The notes: a model not told the origin generated them from the sequence alone. A DNA stretch of 25,336 bases from Micavibrio sp. UBA1672 (GCA_002320665.1 DCKO01000047.1:1-25336), one strand, 5' to 3'; positions 15,689 to 21,544 are shown, numbered from the stretch's first letter. Program-made: numbers and translations.

Positions 15689-16183
15689 TTACTCAGGAAC
15701 TGACTTTTTGTCCCATGTTTTGCATTCTTTATCAAGATTTTGCAATTTCTCATGTGCTTCTACAAGATTAAATTCCATTAAAGCCCTATCGGAGATTTTC
15801 ACAAGAAACTTATTAGATGTCAAAGTTTTATCGAGAATATCTTGTGCTTCAAATTTAATAGCTGTGCTTTGTCCACCACTCCAGATAAATTGTTCTGTTT
15901 GTGATTGTTCTTTATCAAAGCGATAACTAACAGGGATTTTTGTTCCAATGTTTAGATACAAGCCAGATGTTGCTGCCATAGCAGGCTTTCCTTTAAAACA
16001 CCGGAAACTTACAGCATGAGAACCAAGCTTGCCTCCACCATCATATATCATAATTACTTGAAGAATGCGTTCGTCAGTCATTGGGTCTAGTTCATCAGTA
16101 TAAGTTACAGTATTTTCAGCCTTAACACTCAAAGGAAAAGTTAGTGTAGCGAAAATCAGTGCTGCGAATAAAATTCTTGTCAT
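15689..16183 (-). CDS. Cargo: secreted VasI-like / phage-type periplasmic protein
   Basis: A 164-aa protein with a clear Sec signal peptide (about 1-22, cleavage after VKA). The mature part resembles a family seen in phages and in T6SS loci as VasI-like proteins. Features are an early Cys block (FRCFKGKPA), ..YLNIGTKIPVSYRFDKEQSQTEQFIWSGGQSTAI.., a strand-rich centre and a late Cys (LDKECKTW) likely to pair with the first. Function is unknown. An excellent ribosome site (AGGAGAAAAAC) precedes ATG 16183, but an intrinsic terminator sits immediately upstream of it. The stop codon is 6 bp inside the left inverted repeat boundary, so the gene fills the element to its edge. Confidence 0.75.
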   Translation of the reverse strand: MTRILFAALIFATLTFPLSVKAENTVTYTDELDPMTDERILQVIMIYDGGGKLGSHAVSFRCFKGKPAMAATSGLYLNIGTKIPVSYRFDKEQSQTEQFIWSGGQSTAIKFEAQDILDKTLTSNKFLVKISDRALMEFNLVEAHEKLQNLDKECKTWDKKSVPE

Positions 16184-16194
16184 GTTTTTCTCCT

Positions 16195-16228
16195 AAAATA
16201 AAACCACCAGAGGAATCTGCTCTGGTGG
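16195..16228 (-). terminator. Intrinsic terminator/attenuator just before the secreted cargo gene
   Basis: Minus strand: CCACCAGAG-cagattc-CTCTGGTGG, a perfect 9-bp stem, then TTTTATTTT. The T-tract runs straight into the AGGAG ribosome site of the downstream gene (ATG at 16183). It either ends an upstream RNA or works as an attenuator for the cargo gene. Confidence 0.85.
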
Positions 16229-16395
16229 CTGGGTGTTAGTAACCGCTTACTGGAAACGGCGCGATGCTTTTAGCTTGCGCCTGTACATGGCAATCGCCAC
16301 CCAGCCATAAGGCTGAGGGCGACACGGGTAACGGCAGTGTCTAGAATGCCGCCAGTAAAAGGGGTTACTACGCCCCAGACCAACAAAGTCGATCC
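16226..16395 (-). ncRNA. Candidate structured RNA or leader upstream of the cargo terminator
   Basis: A GC-rich block in AT-rich surroundings with strong self-complementarity. AGTAACC..TTACTGG at 16238-16253 pairs with CCAGTAA..GGTTACT at 16352-16369 (7+7 bp, 2x4 internal loop). Inner hairpins are GGCGC/GCGCC (16258/16277), CAGCC-ATAA-GGCTG (16302-16315) and CGGCA/TGCCG (16332/16347). A 10-bp match, TGGCTGGGTG (16226-16235) with CACCCAGCCA (16298-16307), would take three bases of the terminator stem, as an antiterminator or pseudoknot would. With the terminator directly after it, minus-strand RNA is the likely form. I know no matching RNA family. The same DNA also reads as a decayed small protein (see 16247-16422), so the RNA role is a hypothesis. 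Confidence 0.4.
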
Positions 16396-16422
16396 ACTAA
16401 AGAATATAAGAAAAGTTTTCGT
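16247..16422 (-). pseudogene. Possible decayed small membrane-protein gene
   Basis: On minus, from ACG at 16422 (where ATG would be expected) the frame reads (M)KTFLIFFSGSTLLVWGVV.. and on to ..DTAVTRVALSLMAG. It then needs a -1 shift near 16300 to continue VAIAMYRRKLKASRRFQ and stop at 16247. The composite of about 57 aa would have two hydrophobic segments and a basic C-terminus, like a holin or small phage/plasmid membrane protein. The lost start and the shift argue for a pseudogene; a sequencing error or recoding is also possible. I cannot name a family. Confidence 0.35.
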
Positions 16423-16447
16423 TGATTAAAAGTTATATTCTGGGATT

Positions 16448-17254
16448 CTACAAAAGTGCTATTATATCTTCGAAATTCCATAGCTTATTTGTAACGCCTG
16501 CTGCCATCGCGGGAGTTACTCTTATTGAACTATGAATACGAACGAAGTTGTAGAACATAAAATGTAGCGCAATAGCATGACAATGATTTTCAACCTTTTT
16601 GGTATAAGCGTTAGTTTTTCTAGTTAATCGCTTACAGCTCATTCTCATTGTTAAGTTATTCCTTTCCACAATGGATGTGGAAACTTTATTCACATCTGGA
16701 ATCCCAATAAGATTTTCTTTTATGCTGCCGTTGTAATTACCAAACAAACTTTTTCCTTTAGGTTCACTGTATTGTTTAACAAGCATGCCAAAGTCAACTT
16801 CAGAACCAAAAGCATTTTCCACAGCATCCTTGTATGCTGGAAAACCATCTGTTGTTATCTGAATTCTGCTATTCATTCGATCTGCAAGATCTTCAATAAA
16901 GGCTCTTGCAGAAATCGCGTCTCTTGTGCCCACAAGCCAGCAAGGAACAAGCTTAGTGACAGGACAAATTGAAGTAAACGTCCATAGATCACCCGCATAT
17001 TTACCAAGCCCCTCTGGAACATTTTTTCTTCGGGCATAACAAAAACTCCATATCTCATCGACTTCAACACGATTACAAGAAAGGTTGCGTAAGTGCTTAT
17101 CTTGATAGTCAGCACACACGTGGCCTGCATCAACCAAAAGCTTGACAACAGTGTTGATGGAGCAATCCATAATACGCGCTGTTGAACGCATGGAATTGCC
17201 CTCCACGAGTAGTTGGATAATTTTTGCACGTTCTTCTGTAGATTTTTGGTTCAT
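16448..17254 (-). CDS. IS1-family-like DDE transposase
   Basis: A single 268-aa frame. The N-terminal HTH is about 7-40 (EERAKIIQLLVEGNSMRSTARIMDCSINTVVKLL). The catalytic triad is Asp66 (VDEIW), Asp136 (TTDGFPAY) and Glu197 (SIVERNNLTMR), closely paralleling the DEQW, TDGWPLY and IERHNLNLR blocks of E. coli IS1 InsB; NAYTKKVENHCHAIALHFMFYNF follows as the C-terminal helix. Unlike IS1, no frameshift is needed. The frame is intact, so it may be active. It is driven by a near-consensus promoter whose -10 ends 6 nt before the ATG, predicting a leaderless mRNA. Confidence 0.92.
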   Translation of the reverse strand: MNQKSTEERAKIIQLLVEGNSMRSTARIMDCSINTVVKLLVDAGHVCADYQDKHLRNLSCNRVEVDEIWSFCYARRKNVPEGLGKYAGDLWTFTSICPVTKLVPCWLVGTRDAISARAFIEDLADRMNSRIQITTDGFPAYKDAVENAFGSEVDFGMLVKQYSEPKGKSLFGNYNGSIKENLIGIPDVNKVSTSIVERNNLTMRMSCKRLTRKTNAYTKKVENHCHAIALHFMFYNFVRIHSSIRVTPAMAAGVTNKLWNFEDIIALL

Positions 17255-17260
17255 ACTTCA

Positions 17261-17290
17261 ATTATATTACATAATACTTGAGCGCTCAAG
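17261..17290 (-). promoter_or_regulatory. Transposase promoter with palindromic operator
   Basis: Minus strand -35 TTGAGC (17289-17284), 17-bp spacer, -10 TATAAT (17266-17261), then 6 nt to ATG 17254. The perfect 14-bp palindrome CTTGAGCGCTCAAG (17277-17290) contains the whole -35 box. A protein bound there would block RNA polymerase. A related palindrome sits in the other leaderless promoter of the element (18219-18232). Confidence 0.75.
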
Positions 17291-17346
17291 CATATAAATT
17301 GGTTTACATCAAAGCATAAATTACTTATGATATAAAAATGGAAATG

Positions 17347-17438
17347 AGGAAGGTGCGGGATTCGAACCCGCGATGCTAAGTATGAGTTAGCACGCCTGAT
17401 TTACAATCAGGTCCATTAAACCCCTCTGGCAACCTTCC
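17347..17438 (-). tRNA. tRNA-Tyr (GUA), carried inside the transposable element, with U73
   Basis: A complete class II cloverleaf: acceptor GGAAGGT/ACCTTCC (7 bp), U8, D stem CCA/TGG with GG in the loop, and anticodon stem CCTGA/TCAGG with loop TTGTAAA (anticodon GTA). The long variable arm is TGCTAA/TTAGCA with a 7-nt loop, and the T arm is GCGGG-TTCGAAT-CCCGC. CCA is not encoded. The discriminator base is T (17347), whereas bacterial tRNA-Tyr has A73, an identity base for TyrRS. So the body is sound but charging may be poor. It lies between the winged-helix gene and the transposase, same strand. Confidence 0.95.
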
Positions 17439-17451
17439 ATAATTTTAATTA

Positions 17452-17500
17452 CCTCGGCATTGATTGTTGGCATTTGGCTTTGACTGCAATCAATCCGAGG
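17452..17500. repeat. Long hairpin between the winged-helix gene and tRNA-Tyr
   Basis: CCTCGGCATTGATTG (17452-17466) pairs with CAATCAATCCGAGG (17487-17500), 14 bp with one bulged base and a 20-nt loop. On plus it is followed by TTTTACTTTATTT, terminator-like, but no plus-strand gene precedes it inside the element. On minus it would fold between the winged-helix stop (17517) and the tRNA 5' end (17438). It may insulate against read-through from the host GST promoter, or shape tRNA processing. Confidence 0.65.
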
Positions 17501-17516
17501 TTTTACTTTATTTCAG

Positions 17517-17915
17517 TTAAGACATGTCTTCATCTCCCTCAAACTCAAGCAAGCCATAGGTGTTTGGAGCTGGACGTGTGAACACACGACCTTCTCGTAC
17601 ATAAGCTGCTAACGAGCTAATCAGTGATACTTGATTCTCCTTAGTGGGTTCTTTGCCGATCTCTTCTAAAATCTTATCAATGTACAAAGCTTCTCCAGCT
17701 TTTCGCAAAACTATGGATGCTTTCTCAATATCAGAACCGGGGCGAAATCTTATAGAAGTTGGCTTTTTTGCAGGCGAAGTTTCTTTTGGTAAGAGAGATA
17801 AGGCTTTCTCCCACACACTAATTTCTTGATTGTTCGAATCGATTCTTGCTTGGAGATCAGCATTTTCTTGACGTTTTTGCTCGATTTCGGCAAGAAATCT
17901 TTTTCTTGTACTCAT
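17517..17915 (-). CDS. Cargo: coiled-coil plus winged-helix-like protein
   Basis: A 132-aa protein. An N-terminal coiled coil (about 5-45, FLAEIEQKRQENADLQARID..) and a basic linker (KETSPAKKPTSIRFRPG) lead to a domain of about 60-125: DIEKASIVLRKAGEALYIDKILEEIGK..QVSLISSLAAYVREGRVFTRPAPNTYGL. This looks like a HARE-HTH or similar winged helix (helix-helix-helix, then a wing with GRVFTR..GLLEF). It is a good candidate for the element's DNA-binding regulator, acting at the palindromes. It has its own promoter (-35 TTGACT at 17971-17976, -10 CATTAT at 17948-17953). Function is inferred from fold-like pattern only. Confidence 0.7.
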   Translation of the reverse strand: MSTRKRFLAEIEQKRQENADLQARIDSNNQEISVWEKALSLLPKETSPAKKPTSIRFRPGSDIEKASIVLRKAGEALYIDKILEEIGKEPTKENQVSLISSLAAYVREGRVFTRPAPNTYGLLEFEGDEDMS

Positions 17916-17947
17916 TACATATCACTCTTTACATTTGAATAGTGACA

Positions 17948-17976
17948 ATAATGGGAAATGCAGGAGTGACAGTCAA
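17948..17976 (-). promoter_or_regulatory. Promoter of the winged-helix cargo gene
   Basis: Minus strand TTGACT, 17 bp, CATTAT, predicting a leader of about 25 nt before ATG 17915. AGTGACA is repeated directly at 17941 and 17965, flanking the -10, and may be a binding site. Confidence 0.5.
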
Positions 17977-17983
17977 GCTAAAA

Positions 17984-18202
17984 TTAGTCTTTATTTTTAT
18001 CCCAACGTGCTTTTGCAGCTTTTTTAGCAATTGCACTTCTTTCTTCTGGTGAAAGCTTTGCAGCTCTCGCCTTCCCTCCCTTAAGGCCACCACGACGGCC
18101 TAGCGAAACAGCGGCTGGGTCTTTTTCAGAATCTTCATCTGATTTTTGTCCAGTAGCACGGTCAACGATGCTTTTTGCAATTTGGTTGATGTCTTTCTTC
18201 AT
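17984..18202 (-). CDS. Cargo: small basic Gly/Lys/Ala-rich protein
   Basis: A 72-aa protein with an acidic middle (SDEDSEKDP) and a basic C-terminal half, SLGRRGGLKGGKARAAKLSPEERSAIAKKAAKARW. This motif recurs in small proteins, often near plasmid, phage or transposon genes and sometimes labelled histone-like. It plausibly binds nucleic acid. No enzyme motif is seen. It is the first gene from the right end of the element, with the promoter beginning about 8 bp inside the inverted repeat and a predicted leaderless or near-leaderless mRNA. Confidence 0.7.
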   Translation of the reverse strand: MKKDINQIAKSIVDRATGQKSDEDSEKDPAAVSLGRRGGLKGGKARAAKLSPEERSAIAKKAAKARWDKNKD

Positions 18203-18209
18203 AAACTAT

Positions 18210-18238
18210 ATTATACATCTTGACCGGTTAAGCATCAA
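18210..18238 (-). promoter_or_regulatory. Promoter of the small basic protein gene, spacer filled by a palindrome
   Basis: Minus strand -35 TTGATG (18238-18233), 17-bp spacer, -10 TATAAT (18215-18210), then 7 nt to ATG 18202. The spacer consists of a 14-bp near-palindrome (18219-18232, plus strand CTTGACCGGTTAAG, one mismatched pair) plus 3 nt. It matches the transposase palindrome CTTGAGCGCTCAAG at 11 of 14 positions. Confidence 0.7.
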
Positions 18239-18245
18239 TCAATTA

Positions 18246-18264
18246 TTCAAACTGATACAACACC
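18246..18264 (-). repeat. Right terminal inverted repeat
   Basis: On the minus strand GGTGTTGTATCAGTTTGAA. It lies 8-26 bp upstream of the -35 box of the small basic protein gene, so the element end and that promoter are very close. Confidence 0.93.
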
Positions 18265-18272
18265 AAATGACC
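18265..18272. repeat. Target-site duplication, right copy
   Basis: AAATGACC, the partner of 15656-15663. The GST reading frame resumes directly at its last base. Confidence 0.93.
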
Positions 18273-18673
18273 CACAAGAATGGCTGAAAGCAAGAACCGA
18301 GGACATCAACATACTCATAACTTACAATGACACCATATTTAAGAAAAATCTGGATCGCTATAAATACCCAAACCGCTATCCAGACGAAGATTGCTCTGAC
18401 GCCAGAGATAAAGGCCTAACCTCACTGCAAAGCCTCGAAAAAAGGTTAGAGAAAAACACATACCTGCTCGGCAATACACCTAGCCTTGCCGATATAGCAA
18501 TCTTTCCTTTTATACGGCAATTCGCCAATGTTGATAAAGACTGGTTTTACGACCAAGACACACCAAAGCTACATGCTTGGCTAACCTATTTTCTGGAAAG
18601 CATGCTTTTTTTAGAAGTCATGACCAAGTACAAGCAATGGACCCCCGATTCTGACAAGACGTACATAAATTAA
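18272..18673 (+). pseudogene. Glutathione S-transferase gene, 3' fragment (helical half)
   Basis: In the frame continuing from the 5' fragment, 133 sense codons without a stop encode PQEWLKARTEDINILITYND.., then GLTSLQSLEKRLEKNTYLLG, followed by NTPSLADIAIFPFIRQFANV, the conserved GST C-terminal N-capping/hydrophobic-staple block, ending in TAA at 18671-18673. It lost its start because of the inserted element and has no start codon of its own in a sensible place. The frame has no further damage, so the disruption is recent. Confidence 0.93.
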
Positions 18674-18871
18674 CACATAATAATCAACCCACTATACTAA
18701 AAGTTACAGAAACAGCTTAAAAATTCCCCAAGCAAAAAATGACCAAATCAAGCCAATTAAATATCGTAAGCTTTCAAATTCCCGTGCATATTATTTTTCT
18801 GGACCTGTAAAAAAATAGAATTTAATGTCATATTGATGTTTCTAAAGACTTGAATTGCGTATAGCTGCCCT

Positions 18872-20086
18872 ATGTTTATCAAAACAGTAAAAACCTCTCA
18901 GCCACCCCCTGATAAAATATCACGCATATCACTAGCGCTGATATTAAGCTCTTGCGTTGCCTTGACTGGGTGTATGGAGACGATTGAGGCACCTGAATGG
19001 ATAAAGTCACCCAGCATTTTATATGAATCGACCTCTTCATCATCAGAAGAGGATTCCACAGAAGCGCCTTCAGAACCTATTTCTTCAGAAGATTTGCTGG
19101 ATGCTGAAGGAGAGTGGGCCATCGTTGAAAAGAATGAAAGTTATGACCCATCACAAGCGCATATGCAGGCCAGAGAAAAAGTCGATCCTCGACGCCGCAA
19201 GAAAATGAAAGAATTATCACCACATTTTGAACCCCATGCAAAAAGTGGACGAGATCACAATGAGCGCATTTTGATGGTTAATGCTGACAAAGTACAAGAC
19301 CCCCCGAATAACGAAGAAAACTCCGGCTTTTTTAGTCAGGTTAAGGGGCTTTTTTCAAGCTCGGATAATGATGTGCCAATACCTCATCCAAAACCTAGCT
19401 TTGCATCAAAGGCTGTCATAGCCAGCGCACCAACATCTAAAAATAAGATTATCAGGCCACCCGATCTTCCGGCTCGCAAGATCAAGGCTGAAAACATACA
19501 GATAAAAACTAATAGAAATGCATCGATCGACTCCGGCGTTTTGGATGCCGTTGTTTCAGAAAAGAAGCCTGAGAATAGCAAGATTTACTGGCAGGCACCT
19601 CCTCCACCCCACAGCGGCAAGTCGCCTAGCGCTCCAAAAGCACTGAAGAAAGCTGTGCCCCCCCCTGCTGCAACGCCAAAAACTAAGGCAAAAGCGACAC
19701 GCGTTAGTACAGAGACACCACTAGCTAGAGAAACTATAAAAATCAACAATAAAACTAAAACAGTTTTTGGCCTCAGGAGCGGTCGCCATCCGGGCAAGAC
19801 ACGGCTAGCCATTGATATAGATGATGCGGCCGAGTTTAAAACAAAAATTGATCCGATACGGAACGTTTTGCGCATTAAGATATTGAACACAAACTGGAAA
19901 ACTGATCCGCAAGGAAAGTTCAATAATTCCAGCCTTTTAGGCAGCTATGTTGTCAGCAAGCAAGAGGATGATAATAGTCTATTGTTGGAAATTCGCTTAA
20001 GACGTTCTTCTGAAATTTTGACAGCCGAGTTATTACCCCCCTCAACAACAAAATATCACCGGATTATGATTGATCTCAAGGAATAA
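18872..20086 (+). CDS. Lipoprotein with C-terminal AMIN-like domain and long disordered linker
   Basis: A 404-aa envelope protein. The N-terminal signal has lipobox LTGC (Cys34). A long disordered stretch of about 40-290 is rich in Ser, Glu, Pro, Lys and Ala (for example PEWIKSPSILYESTSSSSEED, and APPPPHSGKSPSAPKALKKA). The folded C-terminal domain (about 297-404) starts VFGLRSGRHPGKTRLAIDID and ends YHRIMIDLKE, the pattern of AMIN domains that target AmiC-type amidases to peptidoglycan. No amidase domain follows, so it may be a wall-binding tether. No clear ribosome site. Its stop abuts the stop of the convergent WecA-like gene (no gap). Family membership beyond AMIN-like is not recognised. 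Confidence 0.7.
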   Translation: MFIKTVKTSQPPPDKISRISLALILSSCVALTGCMETIEAPEWIKSPSILYESTSSSSEEDSTEAPSEPISSEDLLDAEGEWAIVEKNESYDPSQAHMQAREKVDPRRRKKMKELSPHFEPHAKSGRDHNERILMVNADKVQDPPNNEENSGFFSQVKGLFSSSDNDVPIPHPKPSFASKAVIASAPTSKNKIIRPPDLPARKIKAENIQIKTNRNASIDSGVLDAVVSEKKPENSKIYWQAPPPPHSGKSPSAPKALKKAVPPPAATPKTKAKATRVSTETPLARETIKINNKTKTVFGLRSGRHPGKTRLAIDIDDAAEFKTKIDPIRNVLRIKILNTNWKTDPQGKFNNSSLLGSYVVSKQEDDNSLLLEIRLRRSSEILTAELLPPSTTKYHRIMIDLKE

Positions 20087-21259
20087 TCAGGCTGCCTTTG
20101 CATTGGGTTTATGCGTGCTTTCAGATGATATCTCTGCATTATTCTCAGTGACATCGAAGACATGCTCATCACTATTTTCCTGCCCCTTGGAACAAAAAAA
20201 ACGTATTAACCGGACATAACGTTCGGGCTTAGATGAGATTGCCATATGCGCGAATAAAGATATCACCCAGACCACCATCATGACGACTTGTGGGATACCT
20301 GCCACAATACCCAACCAGCCAAATAAGCCTGTTATAAAAACAATACCCATAATGATCGGCGTTACGGCTTTAACAGGCAGTCCAGCCTCTATGAAATGAT
20401 GGTGAAAATGCCCACGGTCAGGATCGAATGGATGCTTACCTTCTAGCACACGGCGATAAAATTGTGCGCAGATATCAAAAATCGGCAGAGCCAGAACCCA
20501 TGCGACCGTCATTGGTACCATAGAATCGCTAGGCACGCGCGCGGCAAAGATAGCAAACCATGCCACAATCAGCCCCAGACACATACTGCCTGCGTCACCC
20601 AGAAAAACCGAGGCCTTACGACGCCATGGATTGCGCATATTATGGATCAAGAAACCGCCCAATGCGCCGATAAAAATAAAGAGCATCAGAGCGCGCTGTA
20701 TATCCCCATGTACAACAGCGGCAAGAGCGAAAAAACCAAGCATAATTGTTGCTATGCCGCTTGCCAGCCCATCAAGGCCATCAATAAGGTTAATCGCATT
20801 GATCAAAAGAACTATCGCCGTAATGGTAAATGGAATTGCCAGCCAGCCCGTCCAGAGCATGTCATCCAGAATGCCAAAATCTCCCAGATATAAAATTTGA
20901 GCCTGACCAAAAATAACCACCAAAATAGCCGCAGCGATTTGCATGAAGAACTTCACCCACGCATTAATATCACGCTTGTCATCGGCCGCACCAGTAATTA
21001 ACAGCAAGGTCATAGCCGTAAATAAAGGCCAGTATTCGTTGAAATCAATGCCAGCAAAAATTGAAACAATTATCGAAATTGGAAAAAGGACCAGCCCCCC
21101 TATTGGTGGCACGGCTTTGATGTGTTGTTTACGTCCGCCCGGCGCATCAATAATTCCGATTTTGCGAGCAAGTTTAACCGCAGGCATAATCAGCACAGCC
21201 ACTGATACCAAGGCCAATAACGGCATGATGTAGAAATAGGCGTTTTGCCAATCATACAT
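20087..21259 (-). CDS. WecA/TagO-type polyprenyl-phosphate glycan-1-phosphate transferase
   Basis: Integral membrane enzyme that transfers an N-acetylhexosamine-1-phosphate from a UDP-sugar to undecaprenyl phosphate, starting a surface polysaccharide. It has about ten to eleven hydrophobic segments. Family motifs are PPIGGLVLF near the N-terminus, AADDKRDIN (metal-binding DD), NAINLIDGLDGLASG, VFLGDAGSM, and the cytoplasmic loop FDPDRGHFHHHF (the HxHH motif that marks WecA/TagO against MraY). It is 390 aa with a charged C-terminal tail. UDP-GlcNAc is the likely substrate, but the exact sugar is not visible. Confidence 0.9.
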   Translation of the reverse strand: MYDWQNAYFYIMPLLALVSVAVLIMPAVKLARKIGIIDAPGGRKQHIKAVPPIGGLVLFPISIIVSIFAGIDFNEYWPLFTAMTLLLITGAADDKRDINAWVKFFMQIAAAILVVIFGQAQILYLGDFGILDDMLWTGWLAIPFTITAIVLLINAINLIDGLDGLASGIATIMLGFFALAAVVHGDIQRALMLFIFIGALGGFLIHNMRNPWRRKASVFLGDAGSMCLGLIVAWFAIFAARVPSDSMVPMTVAWVLALPIFDICAQFYRRVLEGKHPFDPDRGHFHHHFIEAGLPVKAVTPIIMGIVFITGLFGWLGIVAGIPQVVMMVVWVISLFAHMAISSKPERYVRLIRFFCSKGQENSDEHVFDVTENNAEISSESTHKPNAKAA

Positions 21260-21262
21260 AAG

Positions 21263-21332
21263 AAAAAACCTGCATTGATTATTTGGTAGCCAAGCTTATC
21301 ACATCAAAGCGCCATATAAATCAAGGTTTTTT
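21263..21332. terminator. Long stem-loop between the Flp pilin and WecA-like genes
   Basis: AAAAAACC-tgca-TTGATT (21263-21280) pairs with AATCAA-GGTTTTTT (21319-21332): 14 bp, a 4-nt bulge and a 38-nt loop that holds a smaller TTGG/CCAA hairpin. On minus it ends GGTTTTTTCTT, directly before ATG 21259, so it may end the pilin transcript or attenuate the next gene. It is symmetric enough to act in both directions. Confidence 0.45.
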
Positions 21333-21382
21333 AGAAAAAACAAATCTATCCACCTACTATGGCGACAGATAAACGCAAAAGA

Positions 21383-21544
21383 TCAGAAATAAGACTGGAT
21401 TGTTTCAAATGTGTCAACGCCCCAATCCCCGATTAATAGGACGGTGGCCAATATAGCAATAGAAATTCCGGCTATGATCAACCCATATTCAATGGCTGTT
21501 GCGCCATTTTCTTCTCTCAAATAATTCTTAATTATATTTTTCAC
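21383..21544 (-). CDS. Flp/Fap-type pilin
   Basis: A 53-aa pilin subunit of the Tad (tight adherence) class. The sequence REENGATAIEYGLIIAGISIAILATVLLIG gives the prepilin-peptidase site Gly/Ala-Thr-Ala, the conserved Glu-Tyr pair at mature +5/+6, and the hydrophobic helix. The start is GTG 21544 with GAGGGG upstream, which yields the usual short basic leader (MKNIIKNYLREENG); an in-frame ATG at 21571 would add nine atypical residues. No tad assembly genes are in the window. It lies between mnmC and the WecA-like gene. Confidence 0.88.
   Translation of the reverse strand: MKNIIKNYLREENGATAIEYGLIIAGISIAILATVLLIGDWGVDTFETIQSYF

Larger units (their letters stand above)
15664..18264 (-). mobile_element. 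IS1-like transposable element with cargo, 2,601 bp
   Basis: Both ends are defined: 19-bp terminal inverted repeats starting GGT (18/19 identical) and flanking 8-bp target duplications. A single-ORF IS1-like DDE transposase lies in the middle. All genes point leftward: KGG-like basic protein, winged-helix-like protein, tRNA-Tyr, transposase, structured/decayed segment with terminator, secreted VasI-like protein. Plain IS1-family elements are about 0.7-1.2 kb, so about 1.6 kb here is cargo. The reconstructed intact target gene shows that the whole 2.6 kb, including the tRNA, moved as one unit. Whether it is still mobile is not known; the transposase frame is intact. Confidence 0.93.

Noticed and set aside
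15656..18272. The insertion could be a composite transposon or an integron-type cassette.
   Set aside because: There is one transposase, one pair of terminal repeats at the outer ends and an 8-bp duplication; no second IS copy, integrase or attC-like site is seen.
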